A stretch of 38,730 bases of DNA from Pseudomonas avellanae BPIC 631 (GTDB lineage: Bacteria; Pseudomonadota; Gammaproteobacteria; Pseudomonadales; Pseudomonadaceae). The notes under the pieces were generated by a model, which saw only the letters and a list, made by a program, of their open reading frames with translations, was not told the origin of the DNA and searched no databases. Where the stretch lies: contig NZ_ATDK01000050.1 of the NCBI RefSeq assembly GCF_000444135.1, forward strand, positions 1-38,730, given 5' to 3'. Position 1 is the stretch's first letter, and every line of letters starts with the position of its first letter. This document shows positions 25,420-35,404 of the stretch, one piece after another. The translations under genes and the position numbers were made by a program.

Positions 25420-26639
25420 ATGAGCAACCCAGTCGCAACTCCACCCTCCACACCGCCCAGAGCGCACGTCATTGCCTCTGACGCCGAAGCCATCGAGGTC
25501 GCCAGGGCACTGGCCAGCCGCTTTGCCGAAGAGGCTTCGCTGCGTGATCGCGAACGCCGTCTGCCGGTCGCCGAACTGGATGAATTCTCGGCCAGCGGCC
25601 TGTGGGCCATCACCGTTCCCAAAGCTTACGGCGGTGCCGGGGTTTCCTACGTCACCGTCGCTGAAGTGATCAAACTCATCTCTGCCGCTGATTCTTCCCT
25701 CGGGCAAATTCCGCAGAACCATCTGGGCGTGCTCGATATCCTGTTGCAGACCGGCACCGAAGAGCAAAAGCGCCACTACTTCGGCAAGGCGCTGGCGGGC
25801 TATCGCTTTGGCAACGCGTTCTCGGAGGCAAAAAGTAAAAACGCCGGAGCCTTCCAGACGCGCATTCGTTTTGAGGGCGAACACGCGGTGCTGGATGGCG
25901 AAAAGTTCTACTGCACCGGTGCTTTGTTCGCGCACATCGTGCCGGTATCGGGCGTCAACGAGCAGAATCAGGCCTTTATTGCCTTCGTCGAGCGTAACAA
26001 TCCGGGCCTGACCATCATCGACAACTGGGACGGTTTCGGTCAGCGCACCACGGCCAGCGGCGGCGCGGTGTTGAAAGACGTGCGGGTGCCGTCCAGCGCG
26101 GTGATCCCGGCTCACCGGGCCTTCGATGAGCCGACCGCCGACGGGCCTATTTCACAGATTATCCAGGCGGCGGTGGATACCGGCATCGCCCACGGCGCCT
26201 TCGAGGAAACCCTCACGCACGCCCGTTTGGCGCGACCGTGGATCGACAGCAAGCAGGATTTCGGCTGGCAGGACCCGTTCAGCATTGCGACCATCGGTGA
26301 CCTGCAATGGCGGCTGCACGGCACCGACGCGATCCTCGCCAAAGCCGGGCAGGCCATCGACCATGCGCTGGCCAAGCCAAGCCAAGCGGAGCCAGCGTCG
26401 CGCATGCGTCGGTGGTGGTTGCCCAGGCCAAGGTGCTGTCAGCACAGATCGCCTTGCTCACCAGCAGCAAACTCTTCGAGCTGGCCGGCACCCGTTCGGT
26501 ACTCGGCAAGCTCAACCTCGACCGTCATTGGCGTAATGCGCGCACCCACACGCTGCACGACCCGGCACGCTGGAAATACCACCTGATCGGCAATCAGGTG
26601 CTCAACGGTATTGCACCGCCGCGTCCCGCCTGGAACTGA
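25420..26639 (+). pseudogene. Second SfnB/DszC-like oxidoreductase, frameshifted in a pentanucleotide repeat
   Basis: From ATG 25420 (AGGAG upstream) the frame gives a typical SfnB-type protein: GLWAITVPKAYGGAGVSYV, SEAKSKNAGAFQTRIRFEG, GEKFYCTGALFAHIVPVSG and DNWDGFGQRTTASGGAV. At 26371-26387 lies GCCAAGCCAAGCCAAGC, three copies of a 5-bp unit. After it the current frame runs out of family resemblance and stops at 26586. The proper C-terminus (GASVAHASVVVAQAK, DRHWRNARTHTLHDPA, NQVLNGIAPP) is in another frame and ends at 26639. Removing one 5-bp unit restores a 404-residue protein, the normal length. The gene is thus off in this sequence, but reversibly so in principle. It is homologous to the gene at 17686-18924 and leads an operon with the two following genes. 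Confidence 0.88.
26371..26387 (+). repeat. Pentanucleotide tract (GCCAA)3 causing a frameshift
   Basis: GCCAAGCCAAGCCAAGC, a period-5 tract inside the second SfnB-like gene. A loss of one unit shifts the frame by five bases and rejoins the two halves of the gene exactly. Slipped-strand mispairing is the obvious origin. Confidence 0.9.
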
Positions 26640-26654
26640 TCAAGGAGCACTTTC

Positions 26655-27095
26655 ATGTCCCATCCCGCTGTCACCGCGCAACTGGCGGTCGCCGCCGAAG
26701 ACTTTGGCGACGCCCGTCAAGGCTTGCAACAAACCCTCGATTACCTGCGCGAGCAGGGTCAGCCGTGGTCATTCAGTGGCGTGCTGCGCCTTGCCGATGA
26801 CCCCTATGTGATCAGCAAAGTCGGCGATCTGCAGATCCGTCTGGAAGTCGCCGCTGCGTTGCTGGAGCGCGCCCAGGGCCTGGAAGGCTCAGCCGAGCAA
26901 CGCCTGATTGCCAGCAGTGAAGCGGTGATTGCCAGTGCCGATGCGTTGCAGGCGGTTGGCAACGTCCAGCACGAACTGACCGGCCAGCGCCCGTCACTGC
27001 CAGCCCGTACCGGTCGCGAACCGCTGCGTTGGCATTACCAGATTATCGGCAACCAGCGCCTTAATGGCGTGGTTCCGCCGCAGCTTCAGGAGTAA
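26655..27095 (+). CDS. Half-size acyl-CoA-dehydrogenase-like protein (SfnB C-domain-like)
   Basis: 146 residues with a good ribosome-binding site (AAGGAG, 26641-26646), 15 bases after the SfnB-like stop. DPYVISKVGDLQIRLEVAAA aligns with DPFSIATIGDLQWRLHGTDA of the preceding gene, and the end LRWHYQIIGNQRLNGVVPP aligns with WKYHLIGNQVLNGIAPP. It therefore looks like the C-terminal helical domain of an SfnB-type protein standing alone. The N-terminal and beta domains and the conserved RHWRNARTHTLHDP motif are absent, so it is unlikely to bind flavin by itself. The clean frame and spacing argue for a functional accessory subunit. A degenerate duplicate is the alternative. Confidence 0.7.
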   Translation: MSHPAVTAQLAVAAEDFGDARQGLQQTLDYLREQGQPWSFSGVLRLADDPYVISKVGDLQIRLEVAAALLERAQGLEGSAEQRLIASSEAVIASADALQAVGNVQHELTGQRPSLPARTGREPLRWHYQIIGNQRLNGVVPPQLQE

Positions 27096-27099
27096 GCGA

Positions 27100-28500
27100 A
27101 TGTCCCGTCAAATACGCCTCAATGCCTTCGACATGAATTGCGTCGGCCATCAGTCGCCTGGCTTATGGGCGCATCCTCGTGACCGCTCGTGGCAGTACAA
27201 GGACCTGGAATACTGGACCGAACTGGCGAAGATTCTGGAACGCGGCAAGTTCGACGGCCTGTTCATCGCCGATGTGTTGGGCATCTACGATGTTTATCGC
27301 GGCAATGGCGAGGCGGCGATTCGTCAGGCCACGCAGGTGCCGGTCAATGACCCGTTGCAGTTGATTCCGCCCATGGCGCTGGTGACCGAGCACCTGGGCT
27401 TTGGCCTGACGGCGTCGTTGTCGTTCGAGCACCCTTATCCGTTTGCCCGCCGTCTATCGACGCTGGATCACCTGACCAAGGGCCGCGCCGGCTGGAACAT
27501 CGTCACGTCGTACCTGGAAAGTGGCGCGAAGAATCTGGGGCAGAAAACCCTGACCGAACACGATGCACGCTATGACTATGCCGAGGAGTATCTGGAGGTT
27601 TGTTACAAACTCTGGGAAGGCAGCTGGGAGGATGGCGCGATTCTGCGGGACCGGGAACGCCGGGTGTTCAGCGACCCGAGCAAGATCCACGAGATCCGTC
27701 ACGCCGGTAAGCACTTTCAGGTGCCCGGCATTCACCTGTGCGAGCCTTCGCCGCAACGCACGCCGGTGCTCTATCAGGCGGGCGCTTCAAGTCGGGGCAA
27801 GCAGTTTGCTGCCGAGCATGCCGAATGCGTTTTCGTTGCGGCACCTTCTAAAGTCCTGCTGAAAAAGACCGTTGCCGATATCCGACGTCGCACCGCCGAG
27901 GCGGGTCGCGACCCGTCCAAAGTCCTGATCTTCAACTTGCAGACGGTCATCCTCGGTGAGACCGATGCCAAGGCGAAAGCCAAATTTGAGGAGTACAAAA
28001 GCTGGGTCAGTTATGAGGGAGCCATGGCGCTGATTTCTGGCTGGACCGGCATCGACTTCAGCCAGTTCAAACCGGAGGAGCCGCTGCGGCATGTGCACAC
28101 CAATGCCATTCAATCGGCGGTCGAGACCTTTTCCACGGCGGACCCTAACACTGTATGGACGCCGCAGGCATTGGCTGACTGGGTCGGTATCGGCGGTTTC
28201 GGGCCATTGTTTGTCGGCAGCCCGGAAACAGTGGCCGATCTGCTTCAGGAGTGGGTTGAGGACACGGACGTCGACGGTTTCAACCTGGCCTACGCGCTGA
28301 CTCATGAAACCTTCATCGATGCGGTCGATTTGTTGGTGCCGGAGTTGCAGAAGCGCGGCGTCTACAAGACCGAATACGCCAAAGGCACCCTGCGCGAGAA
28401 GTTGTTTGGCGACGGGCCGCGGCTGGAAACCGGGCATCCGGGGGCTGCTTTCCGCGACCTGGCGGCGCTGAACCGCAATCGCCAGACGGAGAGTGCCTGA
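27100..28500 (+). CDS. NtaA/SnaA/DszA-family FMN-dependent monooxygenase
   Basis: 466 residues from ATG 27100, with AGGAG seven bases upstream overlapping the previous gene's end. The luciferase-like fold and family marks are clear: LNAFDMNCVGHQSPGLW at the start, YWTELAKILERGKFDGLFIADVLG split around residue 45, PYPFARRLSTLDHLTKGRAG, GWNIVTSYLESGAKNLG, QAGASSRGKQFAAEHAE, and DGFNLAYALTHETFIDAVDL near the end. Members use FMNH2 from a partner reductase to cleave C-S or C-N bonds or hydroxylate (DszA acts on dibenzothiophene sulfone; others on nitrilotriacetate or EDTA). Together with the SfnB/DszC-like genes it suggests oxidative desulfurisation of an organosulfur compound. No reductase is encoded nearby. 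Confidence 0.92.
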   Translation: MSRQIRLNAFDMNCVGHQSPGLWAHPRDRSWQYKDLEYWTELAKILERGKFDGLFIADVLGIYDVYRGNGEAAIRQATQVPVNDPLQLIPPMALVTEHLGFGLTASLSFEHPYPFARRLSTLDHLTKGRAGWNIVTSYLESGAKNLGQKTLTEHDARYDYAEEYLEVCYKLWEGSWEDGAILRDRERRVFSDPSKIHEIRHAGKHFQVPGIHLCEPSPQRTPVLYQAGASSRGKQFAAEHAECVFVAAPSKVLLKKTVADIRRRTAEAGRDPSKVLIFNLQTVILGETDAKAKAKFEEYKSWVSYEGAMALISGWTGIDFSQFKPEEPLRHVHTNAIQSAVETFSTADPNTVWTPQALADWVGIGGFGPLFVGSPETVADLLQEWVEDTDVDGFNLAYALTHETFIDAVDLLVPELQKRGVYKTEYAKGTLREKLFGDGPRLETGHPGAAFRDLAALNRNRQTESA

Positions 28501-28845
28501 TGGCGCGCAGTAAGGATCGGACGCAGAGCGTCCAGAACGGCATGCCGACGCGGAGCGTCGCACGATAATCGCGACTGTCGTTCCTCACGTTACGTACACG
28601 TCTGCCTTGGATTCTGGCCGCAGGCCGTAGGAGCGGACCGGGCGACGCTTCGCTTGTCCGCGAAGGAGCTGCCAAGCTTTCCGAAAATGCATCGCCTGAG
28701 CGACCGTCTTCGCGAACAAGTTCGCTCCTGCCCTTGGGACAGAAGGCCGTTTTGATTCTGCCCAACGGGCGTAGAGCGGACTTCTCCACGATCTGCCGGG
28801 AACCGGCAGTAAAACCAGTGCACCCGGTTCTCAGCGCAGCGTGCC
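28501..28845. repeat. Intergenic REP-like repeats between two convergent operons
   Basis: This 345-bp gap holds no gene. GGACGC-AGA-GCGTCC (28519-28533) and CGACGC-GGA-GCGTCG (28546-28560) are twin 6-bp hairpins of the same unit, GACGCrGAGCGTC, 12 bases apart, a common Pseudomonas REP form. Further on, GTAGGAGCGGAC (28627-28638) and GTTCGCTCCTGC (28720-28731) form an imperfect outer palindrome (10 of 12 pairs) with GCGAAGGAGC and CGCGAACAAG inside, another pseudomonad extragenic element. Both lie between convergent gene ends, the usual location, and may terminate transcription or stabilise mRNA. Confidence 0.75.
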
Positions 28846-29520
28846 TCACAGCTCCAGCTTGTACCCCACGCCATAAAGCGACTGAATCGGGTCTTGCCCA
28901 GGGCAGGCCTGTTCCAGTTTGCGGCGCAGGTTGCGGATGTGGCTGTCCACGGTGCGGTCGGTCACCACGCGATGGTCCGAATAGAGCCTGTCCAGCAGCT
29001 GGTCGCGGGAAAAGACCCGGCCCGGTGAGCGGGCGAAGGTGGCCAGCAGCCGCAGTTCGACTGGGGTCAGGTCCAGGGCGACGCCGTTGAACGAGGCCTG
29101 ATAATGCTCTTCGTCAACCTGCAAGCCTTTGGCGGCCAGCGGATCGGTGGCTGAGGTGCGACGCAGGATGGCTTTGACGCGGGCGACCATTTCACGCGGG
29201 CTGAAGGGTTTGCAGATGTAGTCATCCGCGCCCAGATCCAGGCCCAACAGACGATCGATTTCCTCGACCCGTGCGGTGATCATGATGATCGGCACCGCGC
29301 TGAAACTGCGCAGCTCCTTGCAGATGTCCATACCATCGCGGCCGGGCAGCATGATGTCGAGCAGAATCAGTTGCGGGGCGCTGGCCCTGACCGCAGGGAC
29401 CACGTCCAGACCGTTGGCCAGACAGTGCGTCGAATACCCGGCAGCGATCAGGTAATCACGCATCAGCGTGGCCAGTTTGGGCTCGTCTTCGACGATGAGA
29501 ATCGGTGTTTCAGTCGTCAT
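28846..29520 (-). CDS. BaeR-like OmpR-family response regulator
   Basis: 224 residues. Receiver domain 1-120 has the acidic pair Glu11-Asp12, phospho-acceptor Asp55 ([10 protein letters not shown]), the Thr/Ser at MITAR and Lys in [13 protein letters not shown]. The winged-helix DNA-binding domain (~130-224) ends [20 protein letters not shown] and [11 protein letters not shown]. The start [12 protein letters not shown] is at 29520, two bases after the kinase stop, so the genes are co-translated. It faces the RND operon across the kinase and probably activates it, as BaeR activates mdtABC in enterics. The longer upstream frame overlaps the kinase and is not needed. Confidence 0.9.
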   Translation of the reverse strand: MTTETPILIVEDEPKLATLMRDYLIAAGYSTHCLANGLDVVPAVRASAPQLILLDIMLPGRDGMDICKELRSFSAVPIIMITARVEEIDRLLGLDLGADDYICKPFSPREMVARVKAILRRTSATDPLAAKGLQVDEEHYQASFNGVALDLTPVELRLLATFARSPGRVFSRDQLLDRLYSDHRVVTDRTVDSHIRNLRRKLEQACPGQDPIQSLYGVGYKLEL

Positions 29521-29522
29521 GC

Positions 29523-30908
29523 TCACAACACTCCTGGCAGGCGCAGCGTCAGCCACAGGCCGCCGGTGGGCGAATGGTCGGCGCTGAGGCTGCCGCCGTG
29601 GGCGAGGGCGATGCTGTGACAGATCGCCAGCCCCAGCCCCGCGCCGCCGCTGGCACGGTTACGCGAGCTTTCACCGCGATAGAAACGCTCGAATAGCCGC
29701 GCCAATTGCTCCGGTTCGACACCTGGCCCGGAGTCCAGCACGTCGACGCGCACCTCGCCGTCTGCAAAAGCCGCCCGGACCTGCAGCGTGCCGCCTGCGT
29801 CGGTGTAACGCACCGAGTTTTCCAGCAGATTGCAAATCAGTTGCTGCAAGCGTCCGGGGTCGGCGTGCACCGACAGGTTCTGATCTGGCAAGTCCAGCTG
29901 CAAACGCAACTGCCGGTGGGTGCAGCGCTCTTCAAACATAGCAACAGTGCTGGTCAGCAACTCGGTGAGGTCGCAATCGACTTTGCGATAGGTCAGTGCG
30001 CCCACGTCGGCCAGCGACAGCTCATAGAGATCATCCACCAGCTTGCTGAGCATGCCGACTTCGCTTTGCAGCGATTTCATCGACGCCTGATCCAGCGTGC
30101 GCACGCCGTCTTCGATGGCTTCCAGCTCGCCCCGCAACACTGACAGCGGCGTGCGTAGTTCATGGGACACGTCGGCCATGAACTCACGGCGCATCTTCTC
30201 GTTGCGCTCCAGGGTGTACGCTAACTGATTGAAGTCACGCGCCAGCTGGCCGACCTCATCGGTGGAGGACACCGCCACGCGGCTGCTGTATTTTCCGGCC
30301 GCGAGGCGATGGGTCGCAGCGGCAACGCGTTTGACCGGGTCAAGCAGTGTTCGCGAGATCCACCAGGCAATCAGCACCGCAAGCAGCAGGGAAAGCACAC
30401 CCATCGCCAGGCTGGCACGCAACTGATACTGCTGAAAACGCTCACCGCCGGCTTCGCTCACACTCTGAAATGGGGTGACGGCCAGCCAGCCTACGGTCTT
30501 GCCGTCCACCTCCACCGGGCGCATGAACTCGTCGTCGTGCACACCCTGAAAACCCATCACCAGGTCTTTGTGGGCATCCAGCAGGGCGATTCGAAACACC
30601 GCGCCGGTCAGATCGGAAGCAGGGGGCGTAGCAAGGCCGGGAATGGCGAAATCCTGCGCCGGGTCCGGGCGCATGACTTCAAACCAGCGATCCCTGTTAT
30701 TGCGCAGAAACTCCCAGTTGCCTTCGCGTGCATAGGCACTGGCCAAGCGCGGCAGGACCGGCGACATGCGCTGCATTGCCTGCTCGTTGAGATAGCCGAG
30801 AAAACCGCGACCGAAGCTCCAGTTGGCAGTCAGGCCCATGATCAGGGTTACCGACAGCACACTGGCAAGGACCGCGACAAACAATTTGGTGGAGATGCTC
30901 GATTTCAT
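29523..30908 (-). CDS. BaeS-like sensor histidine kinase
   Basis: 461 residues from ATG 30908. TM1 ~8-28, periplasmic sensor ~35-162, TM2 ~165-188, HAMP ~186-238, HisKA with phospho-acceptor His249 ([20 protein letters not shown]), then HATPase_c with N box [15 protein letters not shown]1 DVLDSGPGV and G2 [19 protein letters not shown]. It resembles BaeS in length and in the sensor domain ([18 protein letters not shown]...[10 protein letters not shown]). BaeS-type kinases respond to envelope stress and toxic aromatic compounds such as flavonoids and indole. It is divergent from the RND adaptor gene, with which it shares a 144-bp control region. Confidence 0.9.
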   Translation of the reverse strand: MKSSISTKLFVAVLASVLSVTLIMGLTANWSFGRGFLGYLNEQAMQRMSPVLPRLASAYAREGNWEFLRNNRDRWFEVMRPDPAQDFAIPGLATPPASDLTGAVFRIALLDAHKDLVMGFQGVHDDEFMRPVEVDGKTVGWLAVTPFQSVSEAGGERFQQYQLRASLAMGVLSLLLAVLIAWWISRTLLDPVKRVAAATHRLAAGKYSSRVAVSSTDEVGQLARDFNQLAYTLERNEKMRREFMADVSHELRTPLSVLRGELEAIEDGVRTLDQASMKSLQSEVGMLSKLVDDLYELSLADVGALTYRKVDCDLTELLTSTVAMFEERCTHRQLRLQLDLPDQNLSVHADPGRLQQLICNLLENSVRYTDAGGTLQVRAAFADGEVRVDVLDSGPGVEPEQLARLFERFYRGESSRNRASGGAGLGLAICHSIALAHGGSLSADHSPTGGLWLTLRLPGVL

Positions 30909-31052
30909 GAAGGCTTGGGGTTTCCCTGAAGACAGCCTGCATTTAGGCCCCGGTGCCCGCAAGTTTCAAGTCTTCGGGCCAATCTTCAATTTTCCTGCAC
31001 ATTTGCCTCGCACGATGACGTCAGGCTTTCGCCACAACGTTCCGAGGCAATC
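30909..31052. promoter_or_regulatory. Divergent control region of the kinase and RND operons, with RBS-occluding inverted repeat
   Basis: TTGCCTCG (31003-31010) is exactly complementary to CGAGGCAA (31043-31050), which contains the adaptor gene's GAGG ribosome-binding site. In the mRNA these arms could pair and hide it. A perfect TGACGTCA palindrome at 31016-31023 lies in the loop. BaeR sites cannot be fixed by eye; the AT-rich stretch AATCTTCAATTTTCC (30981-30995) is a candidate. Confidence 0.45.
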
Positions 31053-32255
31053 ATGTCGAGCAAGATTTTCGCCAAATACCTGATGACGTTTACCTTTGTC
31101 ATCTACGCAGCCATTGTCAGCCTGCTGAGCGGCTGTTCCGCCGAAGCGCCGCCAGCGGCTGCGGAAAAACCCAATGTGTCGGTCCAGACCGTTCAGCCTC
31201 AGACCCAGGCGCTGACTACTGAGCTGGCTGGCCGTACCCAGGCGTTCATGGTGGCCGAGATCCGGCCTCAGGTCAGCGGGATTGTCCAGCAGCGGTTGTT
31301 TGTCGAAGGTGCCGAGGTCAAGGCGGGGCAGCCGTTGTATCAACTGGACAGCGCGACCTACAAAGCCACGCTGGCGCAAGCCCAGGCCACACTGGCCAAG
31401 GCCCGTGCGACCCTCAAGTCTGCGCAGGCCACCGCCCGGCGTGATGGACAACTGGCGAAGATCGACGCCATCAGCCAGCAGGACAAAGAGCATGCCGAGG
31501 CCAGCCAGTTGACCGCCGAGGCCGAGGTCAAGGTGGCCGAAGCCGACGTGCAGACTGCGCGCATCAATCTTGGCTACACGCGCATCGTGTCGCCCATCAG
31601 CGGGCGCATCGAAACCTCGACCGTGACCCCCGGCGCACTGGTGGTCGCCCAACAGGACAGCGCACTGACCACCGTTCAGCAACTGGACCCGATCTATGTC
31701 GATGTGACGCAATCGACCACCGAGTTGCTGCGCCTGAAACGCGACCTGGCCAGCGGCGCGTTGCAAGCCAATGGCGCAGGTGAGGCGAACATCACCCTCA
31801 AGCTGGATGACGGCAGCCTCTACAACCAGGACGGCCGTTTGCAGTTCAGTGGCGTCAGCGTCAACGAAGGGACGGGCACCGTCACGTTGCGGGCCCGTTT
31901 TGCCAACCCCGATCGGCTGCTGTTACCGGGCATGTACGTAAAGGCGGTACTTGAACAGGCCCGCGACGACAAGGCCATCCTGATCCCCCAGAAAGCAGTC
32001 AGCCGCAGCGCCAGCGGTGTGACCACGGCATTGCTGGTGGTCAACGGCAAAATCGAGCAGCGGGTCGTCAACATCGACCGCGCGGTAGGCAACCAGTGGT
32101 GGGTGACCTCCGGGCTGCTGGCAGGTGATCAAGTGGTGGTGGAGGGTGGGCAGAAAGTCAGGGTGGGGACCGAGGTGGCGGTTCAGGTCAGCGAAAACGC
32201 TGATGCTACCGCAGCGAGCGCACCCGCGCCCGTCGCCACCCGGAAGGAGGGCTGA
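31053..32255 (+). CDS. RND efflux periplasmic adaptor lipoprotein (MexA/AcrA-like)
   Basis: 400 residues with a lipoprotein signal ending LLSGC (lipidated Cys28). The order is that of the HlyD/AcrA family: barrel-sandwich/lipoyl half [18 protein letters not shown], alpha-hairpin ~98-170 rich in Ala/Lys/Gln ([17 protein letters not shown]), second lipoyl half [16 protein letters not shown], beta-barrel [19 protein letters not shown] and membrane-proximal domain [14 protein letters not shown]. It links the inner-membrane pump to the outer-membrane channel. GAGG is five bases before the ATG. It leads a three-gene operon with two-base and overlapping junctions. Confidence 0.95.
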   Translation: MSSKIFAKYLMTFTFVIYAAIVSLLSGCSAEAPPAAAEKPNVSVQTVQPQTQALTTELAGRTQAFMVAEIRPQVSGIVQQRLFVEGAEVKAGQPLYQLDSATYKATLAQAQATLAKARATLKSAQATARRDGQLAKIDAISQQDKEHAEASQLTAEAEVKVAEADVQTARINLGYTRIVSPISGRIETSTVTPGALVVAQQDSALTTVQQLDPIYVDVTQSTTELLRLKRDLASGALQANGAGEANITLKLDDGSLYNQDGRLQFSGVSVNEGTGTVTLRARFANPDRLLLPGMYVKAVLEQARDDKAILIPQKAVSRSASGVTTALLVVNGKIEQRVVNIDRAVGNQWWVTSGLLAGDQVVVEGGQKVRVGTEVAVQVSENADATAASAPAPVATRKEG

Positions 32256-32257
32256 AC

Positions 32258-35200
32258 ATGGCGCGTTTCTTCATTGATCGGCCTGTTTTTGCCTGGGTCA
32301 TCGCGATCTGCATCATGCTGGCCGGTGCGCTGTCCATCAGCCAGTTGCCCCTTGAGCAGTACCCGGATATTGCACCGCCCACGGTCAAGATCTCCGCCAC
32401 GTACACCGGCGCATCGGCCAAGACGGTCGAGGACTCCGTCACGCAAGTGATCGAGCAGCAGATGAAGGGGCTGGACAATCTCACTTACATGTCCGCTTCC
32501 AGCAGTTCGGCGGGCAGTGCCAGCATCAGCCTGACCTTTGCGGCGGGCACTGACCCCGATGTGGCGCAGATGCAGGTCCAGAACAAGTTGCAGCAGGCCG
32601 AGTCGCGCCTGCCGCAAAGCGTGCAGAGCGAGGGTTTGACGGTGACCAAGGGCGGCTCTGATTTTCTGATGCTGGTTGCCTTGGCATCCGATAACGAAAG
32701 CGTCACCGGCACACAGATTGGCGATTACATTTCCAGCACGCTGCTCGATCAGATCAGTCGGGTCGATGGCGTCGGTGATGTACAGACGCTGGGCTCGGGG
32801 TACGCCATGCGCATCTGGCTCGACCCCGCCAAGCTGAAAAAATATGCCTTGATGCCGTCTGACGTCAGCTCGGCCCTGGAGGCGCAGAACACCGAAGTCT
32901 CGGCTGGTCAGTTGGGCGCGTTGCCTGCGGTGGCGGGTCAGCAATTGAACGCGACGATCAGCGCGCGCAGCAAACTGCAGACGCCTGAGCAGTTCGACAA
33001 CGTGGTGGTCAAGTCCACCAGCGATGGTGCTGTGGTGTTGCTGAGCGATGTGGCGCGGGTGGAACTGGGCAGCGAGAGTTACGACATCAACTCGGCGCTC
33101 AATGGCAGGCCCGCTGCGGCGATGGGTATTCAACTGGCTTCCGGGGCTAACGCGCTGAGTGTCGGCGAAGCGATCAAGGCCAAACTCAAGGAGCTGGAGC
33201 CGTTCTATCCCTCACAGATGCAATTGAAAACGGTGATTGCCTATGACACGACACCGTTTGTAAGCCTGTCGATCCAGGAGGTGGTGAAGTCGCTGGGCGA
33301 AGCCATCGTGCTGGTCGTGCTGATCATGTTCCTGTTCCTGCAGAACCTGCGCGCCACGTTGATCCCGGCTATCACGGTGCCCGTGGTGCTGCTGGGTACC
33401 TTCGGCGTGCTGGCGCTGTTTGGGTATTCGATCAATACCCTGACCATGTTCGCGATGGTCCTGGCCATCGGTCTGCTGGTCGATGACGCCATTGTGGTGG
33501 TGGAAAACGTCGAACGGGTCATGGGTGAAGAGCAGCTCGGTCCGCTGGAGGCCACCCGCAAGTCGATGGCGGAAATTACCAGCGCGCTGATCGGTATCGC
33601 GCTGGTGCTTAGCGCCGTGTTCATCCCGATGGCGTTTTTCAGCGGCTCCACCGGGATCATCTATCGGCAGTTTTCGGTCACCATCGTGTCGGCGATGCTG
33701 CTCTCGGTGCTGGTGGCGATGACCCTGACACCCGCCCTGTGTGCCACGTTGCTCAGGGCGTCTGATGCACAGCAGCCTGCGCAAAAGGGCGGTTTCTTCG
33801 GCTGGTTCAATCGCACCTTCGACCGCAGTGCCGATCGCTATCAGCGAGGCGTGGGTAGCGTGATCAAGCATCGCGGACGCGGTGCGCTGGTGTATGCGCT
33901 GGTTCTGCTGGCAATGGCCGCGGGTTATGTCAGCCTGCCGACCTCGTTTCTGCCGGATGAAGATCAAGGCGCATTGATGGCGCAGATTCAGTTGCCCGTG
34001 GGTGCTACTGACAGCCGCACCCAGGCGGTGATGAGGCAGTTCGAGACCTACATGCTCAAGCAGCCGGAAGTCGAGGCGTTGATCAGTATTTCCGGGCTCG
34101 GGATGGGCGGTAACAGCCAGAATACCGCCCGGGCGTTCATCAAGCTCAAGGACTGGAGCGTGCGCACAGGGAGCGAACACAGCGCGGCGCAGGTTGCCCA
34201 GCGGGCGACTCTTGCGCTGGCGAGCATCAGTGATGCCAGTGTGTTTGTCATGCAGCCACCAGCCGTGCGTGGTCTGGGGCAGAGTTCCGGGTTCGATGTG
34301 CAGCTCAAGGATCTGGGCGGTGTAGGGCATCAGGCGTTGGTCGAGGCCCGCGAAGCGTTTATCGAAAAGGCCAGGAAAGACCCGAGCATGCTCGGCGTGC
34401 GCAGTAACGGCCTGGACGACACGCCACAGTTGAAAGTGACTATCGATGACCGCAAGGCCGGTGCGCTCAGCCTGTCCACCAGCGACATCAACGCGACCCT
34501 GTCCACTGCGCTGGGCGGCAGCTACGTCAATGATTTCCTTAATCAGGGCCGGGTGAAGAAGGTCTATGTCCAGGGCGAGGCCACTTCGCGCATGCAGTCG
34601 GCGGACCTTGACCATTGGTTCGTGCGCAACAGCAATGACGAGATGGTGCCGTTTTCCTCGTTCGCCAGCAGCAGCTGGAGCTACGGTTCGCCCTTGCTGG
34701 AGCGCTACAACGGTAATTCATCGCTGGAAGTTGTCGGTGATCCTGCACCCGGCGTGAGTTCCGGTACGGCGATGGATGCTGTTGAAGCGATCATCAAGCA
34801 ACTGCCCGAAGGCGTTGGTTACGAGTGGACCGGCCAGTCCTACCAGTTACGCCTGTCCGGCTCGCAGGCACCCATGCTCTACGCCATTTCAGTGCTGTTC
34901 GTGTTTTTGTGCCTGGCAGCGCTGTACGAAAGCTGGTCGGTGCCGTTCTCGGTCATGCTGGTGGTGCCGCTGGGTGTAGTCGGCGCAGTACTGGCAACAC
35001 GCGCGACCGGTTTGAGCAATGACGTGTACTTTCAGGTCGGGCTGCTCACTACGGTTGGCCTGGCGGCGAAAAACGCGATTCTGATCGTCGAGTTTGCCAA
35101 GCATCTGCAGGAGCAAGGGAAAAGCCTGCACGAAGCAACTCTCATGGCGGCGCGGCAGCGTTTGCGGCCGATTCTGATGACGTCCCTGGCGTTCATGTTC

Positions 35201-35404
35201 GGCGTGCTGCCGTTGGCAATCAGCAGTGGCGCGGGCTCCGCCGGACGTCAGGCCATCGGTACTGGCGTGCTGGGCGGCATGTTCAGTGCCACGTTGCTGG
35301 GGATCTTCCTTGTGCCGTTGTTCTTCGTGGAAGTTCGTCGCCGTTTCAGTCGCGCGTCACACAGCGCTCCAGCGGTTCCATCCACATCGGCAGGTGAAGC
35401 ATGA
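32258..35404 (+). CDS. RND multidrug efflux pump (HAE-1, MexB/AcrB-like)
   Basis: 1048 residues, the length of MexB and AcrB. N-terminal [16 protein letters not shown] is typical of the HAE-1 group. Proton-relay residues are present: Asp409-Asp410 in [17 protein letters not shown] (TM4) and Lys938 in [15 protein letters not shown] (TM10). Other marks are [33 protein letters not shown] and a C-terminal FVPLFF-like end ([15 protein letters not shown]). As a trimer it exports drugs, dyes or plant phenolics from the periplasm using the proton gradient. It differs from MexB itself, and adjacency to the BaeSR pair suggests inducible expression. Confidence 0.96.
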   Translation: MARFFIDRPVFAWVIAICIMLAGALSISQLPLEQYPDIAPPTVKISATYTGASAKTVEDSVTQVIEQQMKGLDNLTYMSASSSSAGSASISLTFAAGTDPDVAQMQVQNKLQQAESRLPQSVQSEGLTVTKGGSDFLMLVALASDNESVTGTQIGDYISSTLLDQISRVDGVGDVQTLGSGYAMRIWLDPAKLKKYALMPSDVSSALEAQNTEVSAGQLGALPAVAGQQLNATISARSKLQTPEQFDNVVVKSTSDGAVVLLSDVARVELGSESYDINSALNGRPAAAMGIQLASGANALSVGEAIKAKLKELEPFYPSQMQLKTVIAYDTTPFVSLSIQEVVKSLGEAIVLVVLIMFLFLQNLRATLIPAITVPVVLLGTFGVLALFGYSINTLTMFAMVLAIGLLVDDAIVVVENVERVMGEEQLGPLEATRKSMAEITSALIGIALVLSAVFIPMAFFSGSTGIIYRQFSVTIVSAMLLSVLVAMTLTPALCATLLRASDAQQPAQKGGFFGWFNRTFDRSADRYQRGVGSVIKHRGRGALVYALVLLAMAAGYVSLPTSFLPDEDQGALMAQIQLPVGATDSRTQAVMRQFETYMLKQPEVEALISISGLGMGGNSQNTARAFIKLKDWSVRTGSEHSAAQVAQRATLALASISDASVFVMQPPAVRGLGQSSGFDVQLKDLGGVGHQALVEAREAFIEKARKDPSMLGVRSNGLDDTPQLKVTIDDRKAGALSLSTSDINATLSTALGGSYVNDFLNQGRVKKVYVQGEATSRMQSADLDHWFVRNSNDEMVPFSSFASSSWSYGSPLLERYNGNSSLEVVGDPAPGVSSGTAMDAVEAIIKQLPEGVGYEWTGQSYQLRLSGSQAPMLYAISVLFVFLCLAALYESWSVPFSVMLVVPLGVVGAVLATRATGLSNDVYFQVGLLTTVGLAAKNAILIVEFAKHLQEQGKSLHEATLMAARQRLRPILMTSLAFMFGVLPLAISSGAGSAGRQAIGTGVLGGMFSATLLGIFLVPLFFVEVRRRFSRASHSAPAVPSTSAGEA

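Noticed and set aside
28501..28845. CRISPR-like array from repeated GACGCrGAGCGTC units
   Set aside because: Only two units 12 bases apart, with hairpin symmetry typical of REP elements; no regular spacers or cas genes.
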